In this document: one piece after another, positions 1 through 12,475 of the stretch
How positions within the stretch are numbered: position 1 is the stretch's first letter
Layout of the letters: every line of letters starts with the position of its first letter
Source: Utricularia gibba
Lineage: Eukaryota; Streptophyta; Magnoliopsida; Lamiales; Lentibulariaceae
Length of the DNA: 64,000 nucleotides
Direction: 5' to 3'
NCBI GenBank assembly: GCA_002189035.1
Contig: NEEC01000011.1
Span: forward strand, 3,224,001-3,288,000
Program-made: the position numbers and the translations under genes
Notes under the pieces: model-generated
Database searches by the model: none
What the model was told of the DNA's origin: nothing
The model's input: the letters and a program-made list of their open reading frames with translations, nothing else

Positions 1-1185
1 CAAAGCGTAGAAACGGTCTTCTGAAGAAGGCGTATGAGCTCTCAGTTCTTTGTGATGCAGAAGTTGCTTTGATCATCTTCTCCAGAAGGGGAGGCTCTAT
101 GAATTCTCAAGTTCCAAGTAAGATGATGCTGTTTTTTCATTGTTAATCCTTATGCCCTGTCTAAGAGCCATTCAGGACACAGACATGCTTCGAGTTTCAA
201 ATTGCTTGTTTTCACCCACGAACTGTGCATATTCTTACCAGTTCAACTGCCTGTTTACACACATAGGGAGCTAATGCATGATTTTGCTCGTTTCAGTGTG
301 CAGATGCTGATACAAAAGTATTTAGAACACAGGAAAGAACAAGTCACTGGCCCGGAGGCAGAAGAACGCATTGAGGTTTGTCTTAACAACACCATGCGCC
401 ATGGTTTGCATGTCACTGATGTAAATCATATTTTCTTGGTGCAGCAACTGAAGCAAGAGGTCACGGTCTGCCGACAGAAGATCCAGTGGCTGGAGGCATC
501 CCAAAAGTGAGCCAGTTTGAGTCGCATCTGTTTTAGCATGAAAACTAATTCTTCTGGATGAGATATATCAGGAAGCTTTTAGGACAGGAGCTCGGGGCAT
601 GCTCGATGGAGGAGCTGCAGGAAATTGACAATCAGCTAGAGATAAGCCTGAACAAAATAAGATCGAGGAAGGTATGATGGTGTATTTGACACCATGAACA
701 GAATCTGAATTTTTTTGTCTTGACTGAGGATGATGTATAATCAATCACCTAACGCTGTCTGAGAGCTGATATCACAGGCTCAGATGTTCAAAGATCAAAT
801 TTCAAAGCTTCAAGAAAAGGTAATAAAAATATCTCTCCTCACTTCCTGTGCTGGTTTTCTCTCCTCAATCACTAGATTCTCAGATCCTTCTCGGGATCGC
901 AGGAGAAGTTATTGCTACAAGTGAATCAAACACTCAATTTCAGGGTAAATATTTTCGATCTTATTCCATGACAGTTCTAAATCAAAGCACTCACGTACCA
1001 TATCCATGACCAAAGAAACTATCTTTGAGGTATTTCATTGCTGAAGGTTTTACATGAAGCTTTTTTGAACACTACAGCTGCAGTGCGAGTACAAGCATAT
1101 GGAAACAGGAAGCTGCTCCCAAAGCACGCAGCACTCCGAAGTGGTGACTGAGTTGTTCATCGGCCTACCAATAACGAAGAACTAG
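1..1185 (+). CDS. SOC1/AGL42-71-72-class MIKC MADS-box transcription factor, 5' truncated, frame break in exon 1
   Basis: DNA-binding regulator of the TM3/SOC1 clade, which controls flowering time and meristem identity. The window opens inside the MADS domain ([20 protein letters not shown], then IIFS). Exons fit at <1-117, 297-375, 445-506, 572-671, 778-819, 903-944 and 1078-1185; internal lengths of 79, 62, 100, 42 and 42 nt are the usual MIKC pattern. Exon 4 carries the K-box core ([18 protein letters not shown]) and the last exon the SOC1 motif ([11 protein letters not shown]) before TAG at 1183-1185. The frame breaks near 88-94: exon 1 as written reads [11 protein letters not shown] where the family has RG-x-LYEFSSS, and one extra base restores both the motif and the phase-2 junction with exon 2. 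This is probably a sequence error. The C-terminal motif makes the clade fairly certain; which paralogue it is remains unclear. Confidence 0.9.
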
Positions 1186-2080
1186 CAAATGGTGTTGTGT
1201 TGTTTCAGTTAAGGAGTCATTTTGTATGACAATGATGCTTCATCACGCACTTACCATGCAAGTGCTGGGTAACCATCTGCTCCGTCTGGGGCGTATTAGT
1301 ATTCAATGAACTGGACAACATGGGATTAAGAAGAACTTAGCAGATAAATAAACAAGAACAAAAGGTTTCAACCAAACTCCCCAAGATTTGACTTGTCTTT
1401 TGAATCGCCATTCTCTCCGATGAAGAATGGAAAGGCACACATGCTGAGATGCTCTTTCAGCCATAAACCATTCAAGGGAACTCGTAACCAGCTCACGCTC
1501 CTCCGTCCTTCAAAACCCCTAAATCAGTCGCCTCCTTCCGCTCATCAGTGCGCAGACCAACAACGACTACAGAGGCAATACCCATCAACGAATAATGCGT
1601 AAGCATGAAGTCAAGGAGGAAGCTGAATACTTACGATTACATCATTCGCGAGGTCAAAGGAAATCAAGTACCAGTAACGTCTTCCCCTGAAAAAAAGTGG
1701 AGGGAATTCCGCATAGATCGCTTCCCTTCCCTTCCCTTCTTCCGCCACCGAGATTCTTAGGTGGGAACTGACGGGTCGGGTCGGGTCAAGCGAGGAGACG
1801 GTGATGGGTACACAAATCCAGGTTTAAAAAGAACCAGAGGATACTTGAGTGGGGCCCCGTATCATCCAGTACCCGAATCTTTGGAGCCAAAATATACCGG
1901 GGGCGACTATCAAATATGAAACACATTCTGATCCAGCAATGAGCAAGCACCAAGATTCAATTTTTAAAAAGCTTCAGAGATCACTATCAAATATCAATAA
2001 ACAGAACAGAATGGTAGCCCTGAGAAATGCACAAAATTCAAGAGTGTTGTAATGTGGAAGGTTGATGAAATTCTGTTGTG
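1186..2080. other. Intergenic spacer, no supported gene
   Basis: Lies between the 3' end of the MADS-box gene and the 3' end of the golgin-like gene, so it should mainly hold two convergent 3' UTRs. Short open frames near 1393-1602 and 1849-2052 show no domain, no splice support and unremarkable composition. A small repeat of cccttcc and gggtcg motifs is seen near 1725-1790. Confidence 0.6.
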
Positions 2081-3606
2081 TCAGCTCCTACCATCCACAT
2101 CAAAACCTGCTCCTGTCCAACCTGGCTCACCTGGGCCTCTACCTTTAGGAACTGCTCCTAATCCCTTGCTTTTCCCATGATGACTACTTTTCTTCTTAGC
2201 TTTTCCTTCTCCATCGACTGAAGGGTGTTCGTTATGGCCTCTATCTGGGATCCCAGTATTGGCTCCTCTGGCTGCATTTCCTTTGGTTGCTTCTGGTGCA
2301 GTTGGAGCTGAGGAAGAATCTTGACCAACACTAGCTTCTGCAGGTTTCTGACTCGCAATCTGGGTGTGTAATGTACAAATAGCAGCTCATCATGAATCAG
2401 TACTAAGAGGAAAACGTAGCAGGAGAGGGGGGAGGTTCTCATTTGCAACCCTCTAGCACAGTCGGGTTGTTCAGATATTGCAAGTCTAATAAATAGAGAT
2501 GATGAAACTATGAGGTGAAAGGAATTACATTGGGACTGGAAATGGAAGATCTGCTGGGGTTCAAAGCCTCCAGCCGCCGCTTCAGCTCCTCCAGCCTAGA
2601 TAATTGAGAATTGCTGCTTTCCAACACCTGTTCAGAAGTGAAAAGACAAGAACATTGTTTCCATACATCGATCTTTTAAAACGAATTTTATCGGCTCGTG
2701 AAACTAAATATCCACCAGATTGTTTAGATCTTCACACAGCTTCTGCTTAGCAGCCTCCTCATCCTTCACGGCTTTTGCAGCTGCTTCCCATATCTACAGA
2801 TTGGATAATGCCATCATCAAAACGACATAGACATGAAGCGTATTAGAAGAGCCGCTACCTTTTTCGCTTCCTCTTCTTTCAGCTTTGCTACACGGACCCT
2901 CTCGGTGGCTGCTTCAATTTTCTTGCGCATGAGTTCAAGTGCTGATTCAAGGGGAAACATAATCTATCAATTGCGGAACATATTCTGAGAAACCCCACAA
3001 GTAGATTCAAACATTGAAACCACACCAGCTTTCTTTGGGCCAGAGGTAAGCTTCATTTCCATGCTAAGATTTGCTAATTCTCGCTCGACATCACGAATCT
3101 TAGAGTAATTTTCATCAATGTACCTGAAAGGAAACAATCTCATGAAGTTACCACAAGGATCAGGCTGTTTTATCCTCCTAAAAGCTGAATGACGCTAGAA
3201 AAAAAGCAATGAAATATTAGGCCACATATGACTAGAAAGGATGAACTGAAAGAGCATCAAAGCCAAAATGATCCCGAATCTTTAGAAAAACAAAGTAGGA
3301 TACACTGGAAATGAAAGTACACAATTGCGTCAGCTAACGGAAAGTCAACTCACTTCCTCAATTGAAGCTGCTCTTCCTCGATCACCTGAACACAAGTGCA
3401 GGAACAACAAAAAGCAATCAAAACAGAGCAGCATTCATAATGCCGACCTCAATTGAAACACTCAATTCCCGATCACAAGTTTCTGAAGCAGAAAACAAGC
3501 ACACCTTCTCGGTGTAGGCAATGACCGGAGACTCCCGGGCGAGACCGTCGGGCCCGATCTCCGGCAGTAACAACCGACTCGCATTTTGGCTTGCATTTCC
3601 GGCCAT
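2081..3606 (-). CDS. RAB6-interacting golgin-like coiled-coil protein (DUF662 family)
   Basis: Plant protein of the GORAB/DUF662 family, probably a Golgi-associated or cytosolic coiled-coil protein; its molecular role in plants is poorly known. Seven exons read on the minus strand: 3606-3505, 3385-3354, 3123-3026, 2941-2859, 2793-2716, 2627-2529 and 2359-2081, totalling 771 nt (256 residues). The N-terminus MAGNASQNASRLLLPEIGPD is followed by a long charged heptad region (VIEEEQLQLRKYIDENY, then RVRVAKLKEEEAKKVWEAAA) and a basic, Gly-rich tail ending GWTGAGFDVDGRS, which is characteristic of the family. ATG at 3606 is the first in-frame Met. The next gene upstream, OMA1, lies on the same strand 418 bp away. 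Family assignment is good; function is inferred only from the family name. Confidence 0.85.
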
Positions 3607-4024
3607 CAGAATCAAATCCCGGTGATCAGGCTCCCAATTCCGGCAGAGGCAGTAATTTTCACATGCTTATATAATAGATCGGAATCTATTGCCCGGAAAA
3701 GTAATTGGTCCTAAACCCCTGCCCTAATTCTACCCCTAAAGGCGATTTCCTTCTGGGTTTGGTCCGGCCCAACTTGTTTTCATCACAGGGACCTCTCAAA
3801 CAAGTAAAAAGTGCACAGCACAGCACAGTATGAATTTGAATGAAACAGGAACAGGGGATCTGATCTTCGTACAAGCTACAAACAGATAAACGAGTAGGAG
3901 AAGCGCTGTCAGAATCAAGATTCTCGGGCAGATGCCCAGTTTATTCGCAAAGTTGAAAACATGTATCCATGGCTCACTTATGTCAGCGAGCATGGCTGGG
4001 GCATTAGATTTGTGGGGTGGTGCT
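3607..4024. other. Spacer between OMA1 3' end and golgin-like promoter
   Basis: This 418 bp stretch holds the 3' UTR of OMA1 and the promoter and 5' UTR of the golgin-like gene, both on the minus strand. A small repeat, cacagcacagcacag, sits near 3814-3828. No gene is seen. Confidence 0.5.
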
Positions 4025-5811
4025 TTAAAGGAATCCTTCGATCCTGCGGCCAGCCACTGCTTCCCTATAGATGGTGAGGGCCTCCTCCATGACTTTGGCC
4101 TCAGAAAGAGTTTGAGCTCTCTTCTTGCCAGAAGGGTGAGTTGTGAGGTAGTCTTTGAGGGCGGAATCGCCCACGATTTTTCCCAACTTTTCGTATACCT
4201 GGGGAGCCACTCGGGGGTCATAACCTGCTGATGCTAGCAGCAGAATTCCGATGTAATCTGCTTCCATCTCCATCCTGAAAAGATCCACGAAACCAAAGAT
4301 CTAGATGCATCTTTTTCGGGTACTTGAACCACACACATTGGAAAGCAGAAAACAACTCAAGTGATATCAGCAATGGATACAACAGAGAGTCTGATCAAGA
4401 AAAATTGTAAGATAAACAAAATTCCGTGAAGGAAAGCAGGACTTATCAAGCTTCTTAGAGTTCGTCTAAGGGCCACCAGGGAGAGGTACTCCGGATTGCA
4501 GTATTTACATGAGATGATCCAACAAGTTATTTTGGAATACTTTTACGAGCTTATGGACTACCCAGTTCATTCAGAAAGTCTGAGTTATAATGAATCAGGA
4601 TTGGACAGCCCATATCATTCAACGGCACAGACTCAAGATGAAAAATGCTCATAAAATCACCTTCTAGAGAAAGGGAGTCGTAAGAAAAGAGTTGACATTG
4701 TGTTGACAATATCAGGGATGAAAAATTGGTACAGAATCAACTGCAAGATTGTCAGCCAGAGATTCTTAGATATTTGCTCCGCACCGTGCCTGGCAACTGC
4801 ATGACCAACCTGCAAAGGAAACAGCACTGGTTTCTCCATAAGAACCAAGGACAAAATGTAACTCCCTTTCATCTGAAAAGTTACCTCATGTGCAACAACG
4901 GTTGCGATCTCGGCATCCGCTCTAAAATGCTTAAGCAAGCCAGTGAAGACGACAATCTTACCACCGGGTAAACAAAAAGCATTGACCACTGGCTGGTCAA
5001 CCACAATAACCTCCCATTTCAGCCCCTCCAAATGCGCAGTCTCAGACTTCTTACCCTTCTCTTGGCCCACTTTCCTACTCTTCTGAACCCAACTGTCATC
5101 AAGGATCTCGTCATCCTGGTGCCAAGTCTCTTCCTCCCCAATCTTACTACTCAATGTCTTAAAAGTATCTTGGGCTTGGGCCTCATCAAGAGGCAAGCTC
5201 GAAATCTCAGGCGAGTATCGTAAATCGCTCCAAACTTGTTCCTTTGTCAAACCCTTCTGCAAAGCATCAATTATATCCTGTGCTATACTCTGAACCTTTA
5301 TACTATCGGGATGAAGGGGCGGCAAAATCTTCCCTCTGAACTGATTTCTAATTTGCCTAAACTGGCTGTCTCCCATCTCCCTTTCAAGATTCCTAGACAA
5401 AAGTACAAAATGGGTTCTCTTTGTGTAAGGAACAGTTTCTAGATTCCCAAAGTAAACGGAAATCACAACCCCAGCACTCACCAGAACCACAATCAAAGCA
5501 TTTCTTGGATTTTGAATCCACCTCCTGAATCCTCTGGGCCTAAAGTGATGAACCTGGAACCTGTCGACGTAATAATATCTCTTAGCGCCATCAAGAAAAG
5601 GGTTTTGCCGCTTAATTTGCTTCGCCCCATTATGCAACGACGGATTTCTAGCAACGGGGTGACAGATCTTTGACACGATCGAACTGTTAAGGCTATGTTT
5701 CGAAGAAAAAGATTGAAATTCGCGAATTTGGCTTCTGGATGCTACTGCTCTCAAGGCACAGCTGCGAAAAGTGGCCGAAATCAATCGGGCTGATCCTCTA
5801 TACCAACCCAT
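4025..5811 (-). CDS. OMA1: Mitochondrial inner-membrane metalloendopeptidase OMA1 (M48 family)
   Basis: Zinc protease of mitochondrial quality control; in yeast, animals and Arabidopsis it cleaves inner-membrane proteins under stress. Three exons, 5811-4885, 4809-4661 and 4274-4025, sum to 1326 nt (441 residues). The N-terminus is Arg/Ser-rich and suits a mitochondrial presequence. One membrane segment (ALIVVLVSAGVVISVYFG) lies near residue 115. The catalytic HExxH motif spans the first intron: exon 1 ends ATVVAHE and exon 2 begins VGHAVARHG, giving HEVGH. The third zinc ligand lies in exon 3, within MEMEADYIG(I/L). The length fits OMA1. The ATG at 5811 starts a divergent pair with the gene at 6886, across an AT-rich spacer. 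Confidence is high from the motif and overall similarity. Confidence 0.93.
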
Positions 5812-6885
5812 GACCCCAACTCACGGATGACAAAGTTGCAAACAAAATACGGCTCATGCAATTGCGCGGAAACCCCGACAACGCAAGGACAAAACTTCCA
5901 GATTGACGAAGACGCTGGCTTGCCCCCGAAGAAAGAAAAAAAACTTCAGTCTTGTTCCCATACCATGGATCTTGGGCTTAAGGAGTGGGTCGTCTCCACT
6001 GTTGGGCTTCCGTGGGCAAGCAATGGCGGTCTCATTCTCAACCACGGACGGTAGGCAAGGCAACTAAGAGGAACCCAAACTGCTTCAATTATGACTTCTG
6101 CAGTTGGAAGCCATGGAACAGCAGGTGTAAGGTAATGTGGATTTGTCCGAACTCTTGACAAAGGAAATATGCAATAAACGGACTCCCTCAATTTCAAACG
6201 TTTTATCTAGTTATGTCATGACATTTCAACCATACACACTAAACATGATATTCAATTATTAATATTTTTTCTTGCCTTCAACTTGAAATTTCTTGATTAT
6301 GTTGTTAGATAATTGAAAAATAAAAACGAAATAATCAAATTTATGAAAATTTGTATATTATTAATATTTGATTAAATTTAATATTTAATAATATTATTTA
6401 TATTTTTTGTGTAATCTAACTTCACATGTACTTATACAATCTATAGAATATTTAATTTCATCATAACAACGTTAAACCTAATTTTAAAATAAATCTAATT
6501 TCTTTTAATTTAAAATTAATTTTTAATAATTGAGTTTAATAAATTAATTATATGCCTTGTTAATAATAATATATACTTATAATTTTTAAAACAAAAAATA
6601 TTCGTATTTATTAATAATTAGCACATCTAATCTAATTAAATAGAAATAGGAAGTATGCAGTTGACTAAAAATAAATCATATTTTTTAAAAATTCTATTAT
6701 TTTTTAAATATAATATTCGTATTTTAATAATACAACTATTTATGAAACGTTATTTTGAAATTAATGTAGGTTTGAAACGCGCCAATGGTATAATACCGTG
6801 ATTATGAGTAGTGCATGCCGTGAGGGAGTTCTCCTAGTCGCCATTCTACCGTTTCTTTATCTCTGTCCCGTTTCACACACCAAGA
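5812..6885. other. AT-rich bidirectional promoter region between OMA1 and the 6886 gene
   Basis: About 1.07 kb separates two divergent start codons. The part from about 6220 to 6780 is very AT-rich with many short poly-A and poly-T tracts and TAATATT-type words. I see no open frame with coding character, no terminal inverted repeats and no target-site duplication. Confidence 0.6.
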
Positions 6886-8387
6886 ATGAAGAGTCTGAGG
6901 AGGATCATCACGGCGATACACAAAGTGTTTTCCGATCAGGATCTCAGGATTCCGGTCATCATCTTCCTCATCATAACCTTTCTCGCCTGCGTTTCCTTGC
7001 CATTTTCTTCTTCTCCCTCGTTTTCTTTCCCCAGAAGCGCTGCGCTGCAGACGCCGCCTTCCTCGGATACGTCGGACCTTGTGAATAAGTCGAGAATCGC
7101 GGTGTGCTTGATCGGTGGCGCTCGGAGATTCGAGCTCACCGGACCCTCCATAGTGGATAGACTTCTCCGAGCATATCCCAACTCCGATCTTTTTGTGAAC
7201 ACCCACTTGGATTCCAACTCGTATAAGCTGTTTCTATTGAACGATGCGCCGCGAATCACCGCCGTCAGGATATTCACCCAGCAAACATTACCGGAAAGTG
7301 AGGCGGCGGTCAGGGTCCTAACCCCCATGGGCTCACCCAACGGCGTCCAGGTACTCGGTAGGACATTTTGATGATCCCTGTTAAGGTTTTTAATCTCCAC
7401 TTCAGTTCCACCGGAGAGATTCGGGTGGCCGCCGAGAGTAGGGCAGTCACGTAATTTCACATTCGTGCCCGCGTAGTCCCACTCCTAATCCCATTGTTTA
7501 ATCCAGCCCCGTCAATAAATAAATAAATTAAATTAATGGTGCCCGTCGTGCCCGGCTGCCCTTTTATTTTTTATTTTTTTAAAATTATTTATTTTTGTAC
7601 TCAAAATTCCTGACAGGGATTGCTACAGTACTTCAGTCTGGTGGAAGGCTGCTTGAGAATGGTTCAGCAGCACCAGGGGAAGACGAACTTCACGTACGAT
7701 TGGATCATCCGAACCCGAGTGGACGGATATTGGTCCGACCCGTTAGGCGCCGGTAGCTTTATTCCCGGGAAGTATACTGTTCCGGTGGGTTCAGCCTACG
7801 GTGGTTTGAATGATCGTTTCGGTGTCGGGGATTACAACACATCGCTGATCGCCTTATCGCGATTCTCTTTGATTCCTCGGCTCGACTCCGCGGGCTTGGC
7901 TGGGCTCAACTCAGAGTCTGCTTTCCGGGCTCAGTTCACCCTCCACGGCGTCGAGTCTGCCGCCGTGGGGGTCCCATTTTGCATCGTCACAGATCGAACA
8001 TTCATGTTTCCTCCGTGGGAGAATTACGTACCGGTGGTGGCCATGTCGAGTGGGGGGCCGTTAAATGGGTCCTACTGCAGGCCCTGCTCCGCCGTCTGCA
8101 TCGGTTCTTGTGCTAGTTCGATGACGAGCGTGTGGCACAACTGGTGGAGGGCGATGGGGTGGGGCGGCGATCGGATTGAGATTTGCGATGCCGAAGGGAA
8201 GATGGAGAAGGGATGGGAGGAGGTGTTCGATGGGATCGCAGGGGAGAAATATGCTGCCATCAGAAGAGGAATGAAGGACTTGAATCTGAGTAGCTGCATT
8301 CGTGAACTTGGCAAGCTGCAGAATCGTACGGGTCACTGGGATGCCCCCACTCCCACGAAGATCTGTGAGCTTGCCCTGAAACACTAG
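6886..8387 (+). CDS. Type II membrane protein of unknown function, glycosyltransferase-like
   Basis: I recognise this as a conserved plant family without an assigned role (possibly the one listed as DUF7796) but cannot give a function. Two exons, 6886-7350 and 7617-8387, sum to 1236 nt (411 residues) with a phase-0 junction at SPNGVQ/GLLQYFSLVEGC. A short basic cytosolic tail is followed by one membrane anchor near residues 22-40 (IPVIIFLIITFLACVSLPF), then a lumenal domain. It contains IAVCLIGGARRFELTGPS and IIRTRVDGYW, resembling the nucleotide-sugar and acidic motifs of Golgi glycosyltransferases, and a Cys-rich stretch (YCRPCSAVCIGSCASS). The start is the first ATG with the anchor. It converges on NEET, 238 bp away. 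Gene structure is firm; the enzymatic role is a guess. Confidence 0.8.
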
Positions 8388-8624
8388 CATCAAAGACCCT
8401 ACCTTGCAATGAGATTCAGGGAACCCAAACTTGGGAGATGCTTCCTATTCATTCATGGCGGATCCTGCAATTTATGTATGGTTTTACACTGAGCAACGAT
8501 GTATGGATGAACAATTGGAGTTATGTAGTGTCCAAGTACCGATGGAACAGAAACAAGTCAACAGGGCATCATCGGAGAAGGTAAAAAGTGAGGCTCCAAT
8601 AGCAGATAAACAGCATACACACAC

Positions 8625-9127
8625 TCACTGCTTCTTCAACAGCAGCGGTCCGACGTTATCTCCGGCAGCCTTGTTGTGCTTCACATGGCTACCGTCGCAC
8701 AGAGGGAACGTCCCAGACCTCCAGCACCTGCACCACAGAAACCAATTCAGCAGTCCCATCCTGTCTACTGTAACGACACACTACATTGGGAGCAATCGAG
8801 ACTTGCGATATGTATGAAAATTGAAAGATGCTTCCTCTTTCAGAAACACCCATCAGCATCTGATAACCAAATTGAGGACCCAGAATCTCCAAAAAAGGAA
8901 TTAGGGAAAAGGATGGTTATTCTCGTCTCGAACCTGCAGTAGGCGGTAACGGGCTTTTCAATTTCAGCGATGACGACAGAATCCACCACTTTATCTTCAG
9001 TCTTACGAATGCCCGGATTGATGGATTCCGCCCGCATCGCCACCATCCGGCGCTTCGTAGCAGCCGCGGGAGAGGCGCGCTGGCCGTAGGAAAACCCTCC
9101 AACAGCGATGCAAGCCAGAGACGCCAT
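8625..9127 (-). CDS. NEET: CDGSH iron-sulfur domain protein NEET
   Basis: Small organelle-targeted 2Fe-2S protein; Arabidopsis NEET works in iron and reactive-oxygen homeostasis in plastids and mitochondria. Two exons, 9127-8934 and 8727-8625, give 297 nt (98 residues). The cluster-binding signature [17 protein letters not shown] is complete, with three Cys and one His as ligands; the intron falls inside it, after the first Cys (TGC-AG/G-TGC). The Ser/Ala/Arg-rich N-terminus ([20 protein letters not shown]) is typical of a transit peptide. The protein ends GPLLLKKQ. It is divergent from the TBL gene, with start codons 840 bp apart. In Arabidopsis I recall NEET (At5g51720) lying two loci from OMA1 (At5g51740), as here. 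Very confident. Confidence 0.96.
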
Positions 9128-9967
9128 GGACGTACCGGAGTTTTGTTATCTGAATCCTAATCTTCCTAGGGCTTCGGTCGCATATGCCGATTTGTGGTGG
9201 TGGTGGACACGCTCCATTGAAGGTGCACGGAGATTAGGTGGACCCTATCTCACACACTAACTCTGTTTCAATTGGGCCGTAACTCCAATAAGTGGGCCTA
9301 TGAGAATTGGGCCATGAAGGTTTCTTTTGGAAGAATCAGAATGTTGTCGGTGACGGTGACCCATCCTTCTTCACCCACCGTAGATTCGGCCATAATGGGC
9401 GGTTTATTCTTGCATTTCCTTAAACAATCGTCTCTAATCTCCGAACTTGGATCTTCCTGAGGGATCGAAATTGCGTGTCTTTTTTTTTTGTGCTGATTCT
9501 GGAATCAGCGTTGCTTTTGATAGAATTGGAAGACGCCCATTTTATTACAATGTGAAGATTTGGTTTTTTTTTTCCCGGTCTGAAGTGTGAGTGCTGGAGG
9601 AATGCCGTAGGATTCTCGTTGACCTTTTGCTAGTTTGTGAAAAAAAAGGAGTTAATTCTAGTTCGTTTTCCTGAATAAGTCGCAGAATGTCGATTGTGTT
9701 GTTGGCGGTTGCTTACCATATGTAGGCAATAGACTGGAGCTCTTATTTCGTATGTTTATTGCTGTTGGGCGGGGGGATAGTTTCTTAATGATACTGTTGA
9801 TCGAAATTTTGTTGAGGACTGCTGTGCATGACTGTGGTTTCTTGTGGGCATATTGCTATTGGGCAAGCAAGAGCATTTCCTAAAGAGATTTTGATAAGTT
9901 GCCAGCTACTGATTTCTAGATTTGCTTGGTGGAAGGTGTACTCTTTCCAGGAAGAGGAGAGGAAGTC
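9128..9967. other. Divergent promoter and TBL 5' leader
   Basis: Separates the start codons of NEET (minus) and the TBL gene (plus). Sequence from about 9480 to 9960 is T-rich with several possible splice signals, so a 5' UTR intron of the TBL gene is plausible but not shown. Upstream ATGs exist, for instance at 9828, but do not extend the TBL frame. Confidence 0.5.
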
Positions 9968-11907
9968 ATGGCTTCAATTCCTTCAAAAGAATGGCCTAAA
10001 ACTCCCTTTCCCAAAACTCTCGTATCCATTGTTTCTTTAGCTGGAGGGCTTGCTTTTTTCGTACTCCTGGCATCATTCTTTTTGATCTCTAGACCGGTGG
10101 TGTTTCACCCTGGGGCTTCTTTCAGTTACTCGGTTACAGAGTTCAACAACACTTCTAATCCTGACTTAGAGGGTGGGGAATCAAATTTAACGGTTTTGAA
10201 TGATCCCACCAAGAGTCATGTTTCTGTGGGATATCCCTCTAGTTTTCCTGAATCCAGCATAAATGGAAAGGAAATTGTAATCCAACAAACCCGATCGCAG
10301 AATTTGGATGAGCGTTTGTCAGATACACCACCAGGAGAATCGCGGAACTCAAATGATAATCTTTTGCTTTTGAAGGTTGCTGAAGAACCTGGTGATCAAA
10401 ACTCTGGTAATGCTGAACAGGGGAATGAGCCAGTTTCCAATACCAGCACAACAGGGGGCTCGTCAGCTTCTGCTTCCAATACCAACTTGAGTCAAATTCT
10501 TGTTGCTGATTCAGGTCCATTTCTTTTCTTTTCTTGAATCTGATGATTTTCCATTTCCGTTTGTGCTAGAGTTTTACTTGTGGTTTAGAGCTAAAAAAAG
10601 TGGAAAATACCTCTACACTGGCTTCATTCTTTTTCGTGATGCTTGGTGTGATCAATGCTGCAGATTGTGATCTTTATCATGGAAAATGGGTATATGATTC
10701 AGCTGGACCGTTGTACAAAAATGATTCATGCCCAATTATCACGCAGATGCAGAACTGTCAGGGGAATGGAAGACCTGACAAAGATTATGAGAATTGGAGA
10801 TGGAAACCGGCAGAATGTGATCTCCCTAGGTTTGACCCCAAGTCATTCCTGAAATTGATGACAAATAAAACATTGGCATTCATTGGTGATTCAGTTGCTA
10901 GAAATCAAATGGAATCCATGCTCTGTATTTTGTGGCAGGTAATTACCTTCTAGTGTATGTTTTGTGTCCTTTACTATGCAAGTATCAGTGTGTTCTACCA
11001 TATGCGTTAAACTAACACTGTTTCCATGCAACTTTTGTTGCCTACAACGGATCATCCAGACTTTGCTTGCATTAATCTGAACTTAACCCGCTGCAATGTT
11101 TGGCCCCTCTTGTAGGTAGAGGTGCCCAAAAACAGAGGCAATCGAAGAATGCAGCGTTATTACTTCAGATCAACATCCACCACGATTGTTCGAATATGGT
11201 CCTCATGGCTCGTCCATCAAACAAGCGACCCATTCAGCTATGCACCTGCTGGTGTTGCAAAACTCCATCTTGATGCTCCAGATGAAGTCTTTATGCAATA
11301 CATCACAGATTTTGATGTCATTGTCCTCTCCTCCGGCCACTGGTTCGCCAAGCAGTCTGTTTATATTCTGAACTCAGAGATCGTAGGAGGGCAGCTGTGG
11401 TGGCCAGATAAATCCCGACAGAAGAAGGTGGACAACATTGAAGCCTTCGGCATTTCAGTGGAAACAAGCCTCACTGCCATGGTCACTCATCAGAACTACA
11501 CTGGTCTCACCATTGTGCGCTCCTTTTCACCCGATCATTATGAAGGCGGGGCATGGAACACCGGAGGATCCTGTACAGGAAAGACAAGCCCGGCCATGGA
11601 AAGTGGGATGCTTGAAAATCCCTTCACCAGTATAATGCACAAGAAGCAGGTGGCTGGATTCGAACGTGCGTTGAAGAAGAAGAGCAACAAGTCGAAACTG
11701 AAGATGATGGACGTCACTCAGGCCTTCTCCTATCGCCACGACGGCCACCCCGGTCCGTTCCGGAGCTTAGATCCTAACAAGGTCACTGCGAGAGGCCCCG
11801 ATGGCCGGCCTCCGCCGCAGGACTGCTTGCATTGGTGCATGCCGGGCCCTGTTGATACATGGAACGAGCTTGTTCTAGAGATTATACGGAAAGAGTTTCA
11901 GGGATGA
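9968..11907 (+). CDS. TBL17: TRICHOME BIREFRINGENCE-LIKE polysaccharide O-acetyltransferase, TBL17/YLS7-like
   Basis: Golgi type II membrane enzyme that transfers acetyl groups to cell-wall polysaccharides. Three exons, 9968-10514, 10664-10938 and 11116-11907, sum to 1614 nt (537 residues) with consistent phases. A signal anchor near residues 17-40 (LVSIVSLAGGLAFFVLLASF) is followed by a long Ser/Asn-rich stem, then the PMR5N region (CDLYHGKWVYDSAGPLY) and the PC-esterase domain. The GDS motif (TLAFIGDSVARNQMESML) and the C-terminal DxxH motif (DCLHWCMPGPVDTWN) supply the catalytic Ser, Asp and His. I start at 9968 because it precedes the anchor and no earlier in-frame ATG exists. The stem and order of motifs match YLS7/TBL17. 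It converges on FKBP, with stops 568 bp apart. Confidence 0.93.
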
Positions 11908-12475
11908 GAAGTAGCATGTAGGCCTTGTTGCTTCTCTTTCTCGTAAGGAAAAAAAAAAAGAAAGACAGAAATTCAGGATGCTTAGCAATTCCATTACTTT
12001 ATTTTTGGAAAACTTATATTTTTTACCAAACGGATACCAAGCTTTTTTTCTCGTAACTTTGAAGTGTTATGTTGTGGATTTTGTAGATTTGAACGATTTG
12101 AAAGATATTGCATCAAAATTAAATCATGAAATATATGTCATTTGTTTGTAGAAGATTACTCAAATAAGATCATACCAACACCCAACACTCCTCAGGATCG
12201 CTTGCTTACCCAGGATAGGAGCATCTCGCAGGGGTTGCCCGATGCCTCTTCTTCTCATTAGAAGCACAAGCTTCCAGATGCTGACTGATGAAGACTTACT
12301 TCTTAGAGTTGGTTCTTAAAGGGGGCTTGTGTTTTGGGATCTGAATGTGTGACACCAAGATTTTGAGAATAATTTGGAGTAGCAAAAACATGAAGATCTG
12401 GAGTTGACAGAATGATGAACGTCGGATGTCAAAAGGATGGGCGCGCAGCTGCAGCAACATCACTACGGGGATCTT
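11908..12475. other. Convergent 3' spacer between TBL and FKBP
   Basis: Two tail-to-tail genes end on either side. The sequence is AT-rich around 11950-12170, as expected for 3' UTRs and polyadenylation signals. No gene is seen. Confidence 0.5.

Noticed and set aside
1393-2052. Short plus-strand open frames between MADS-box and golgin-like genes
   Set aside because: No domain, poor start context, no splice partners; they fall in expected 3' UTR or spacer sequence.
6220-6780. AT-rich block as a transposon or matrix-attachment region
   Set aside because: No inverted repeats, target duplications or coding remnant; AT-richness alone is not evidence.
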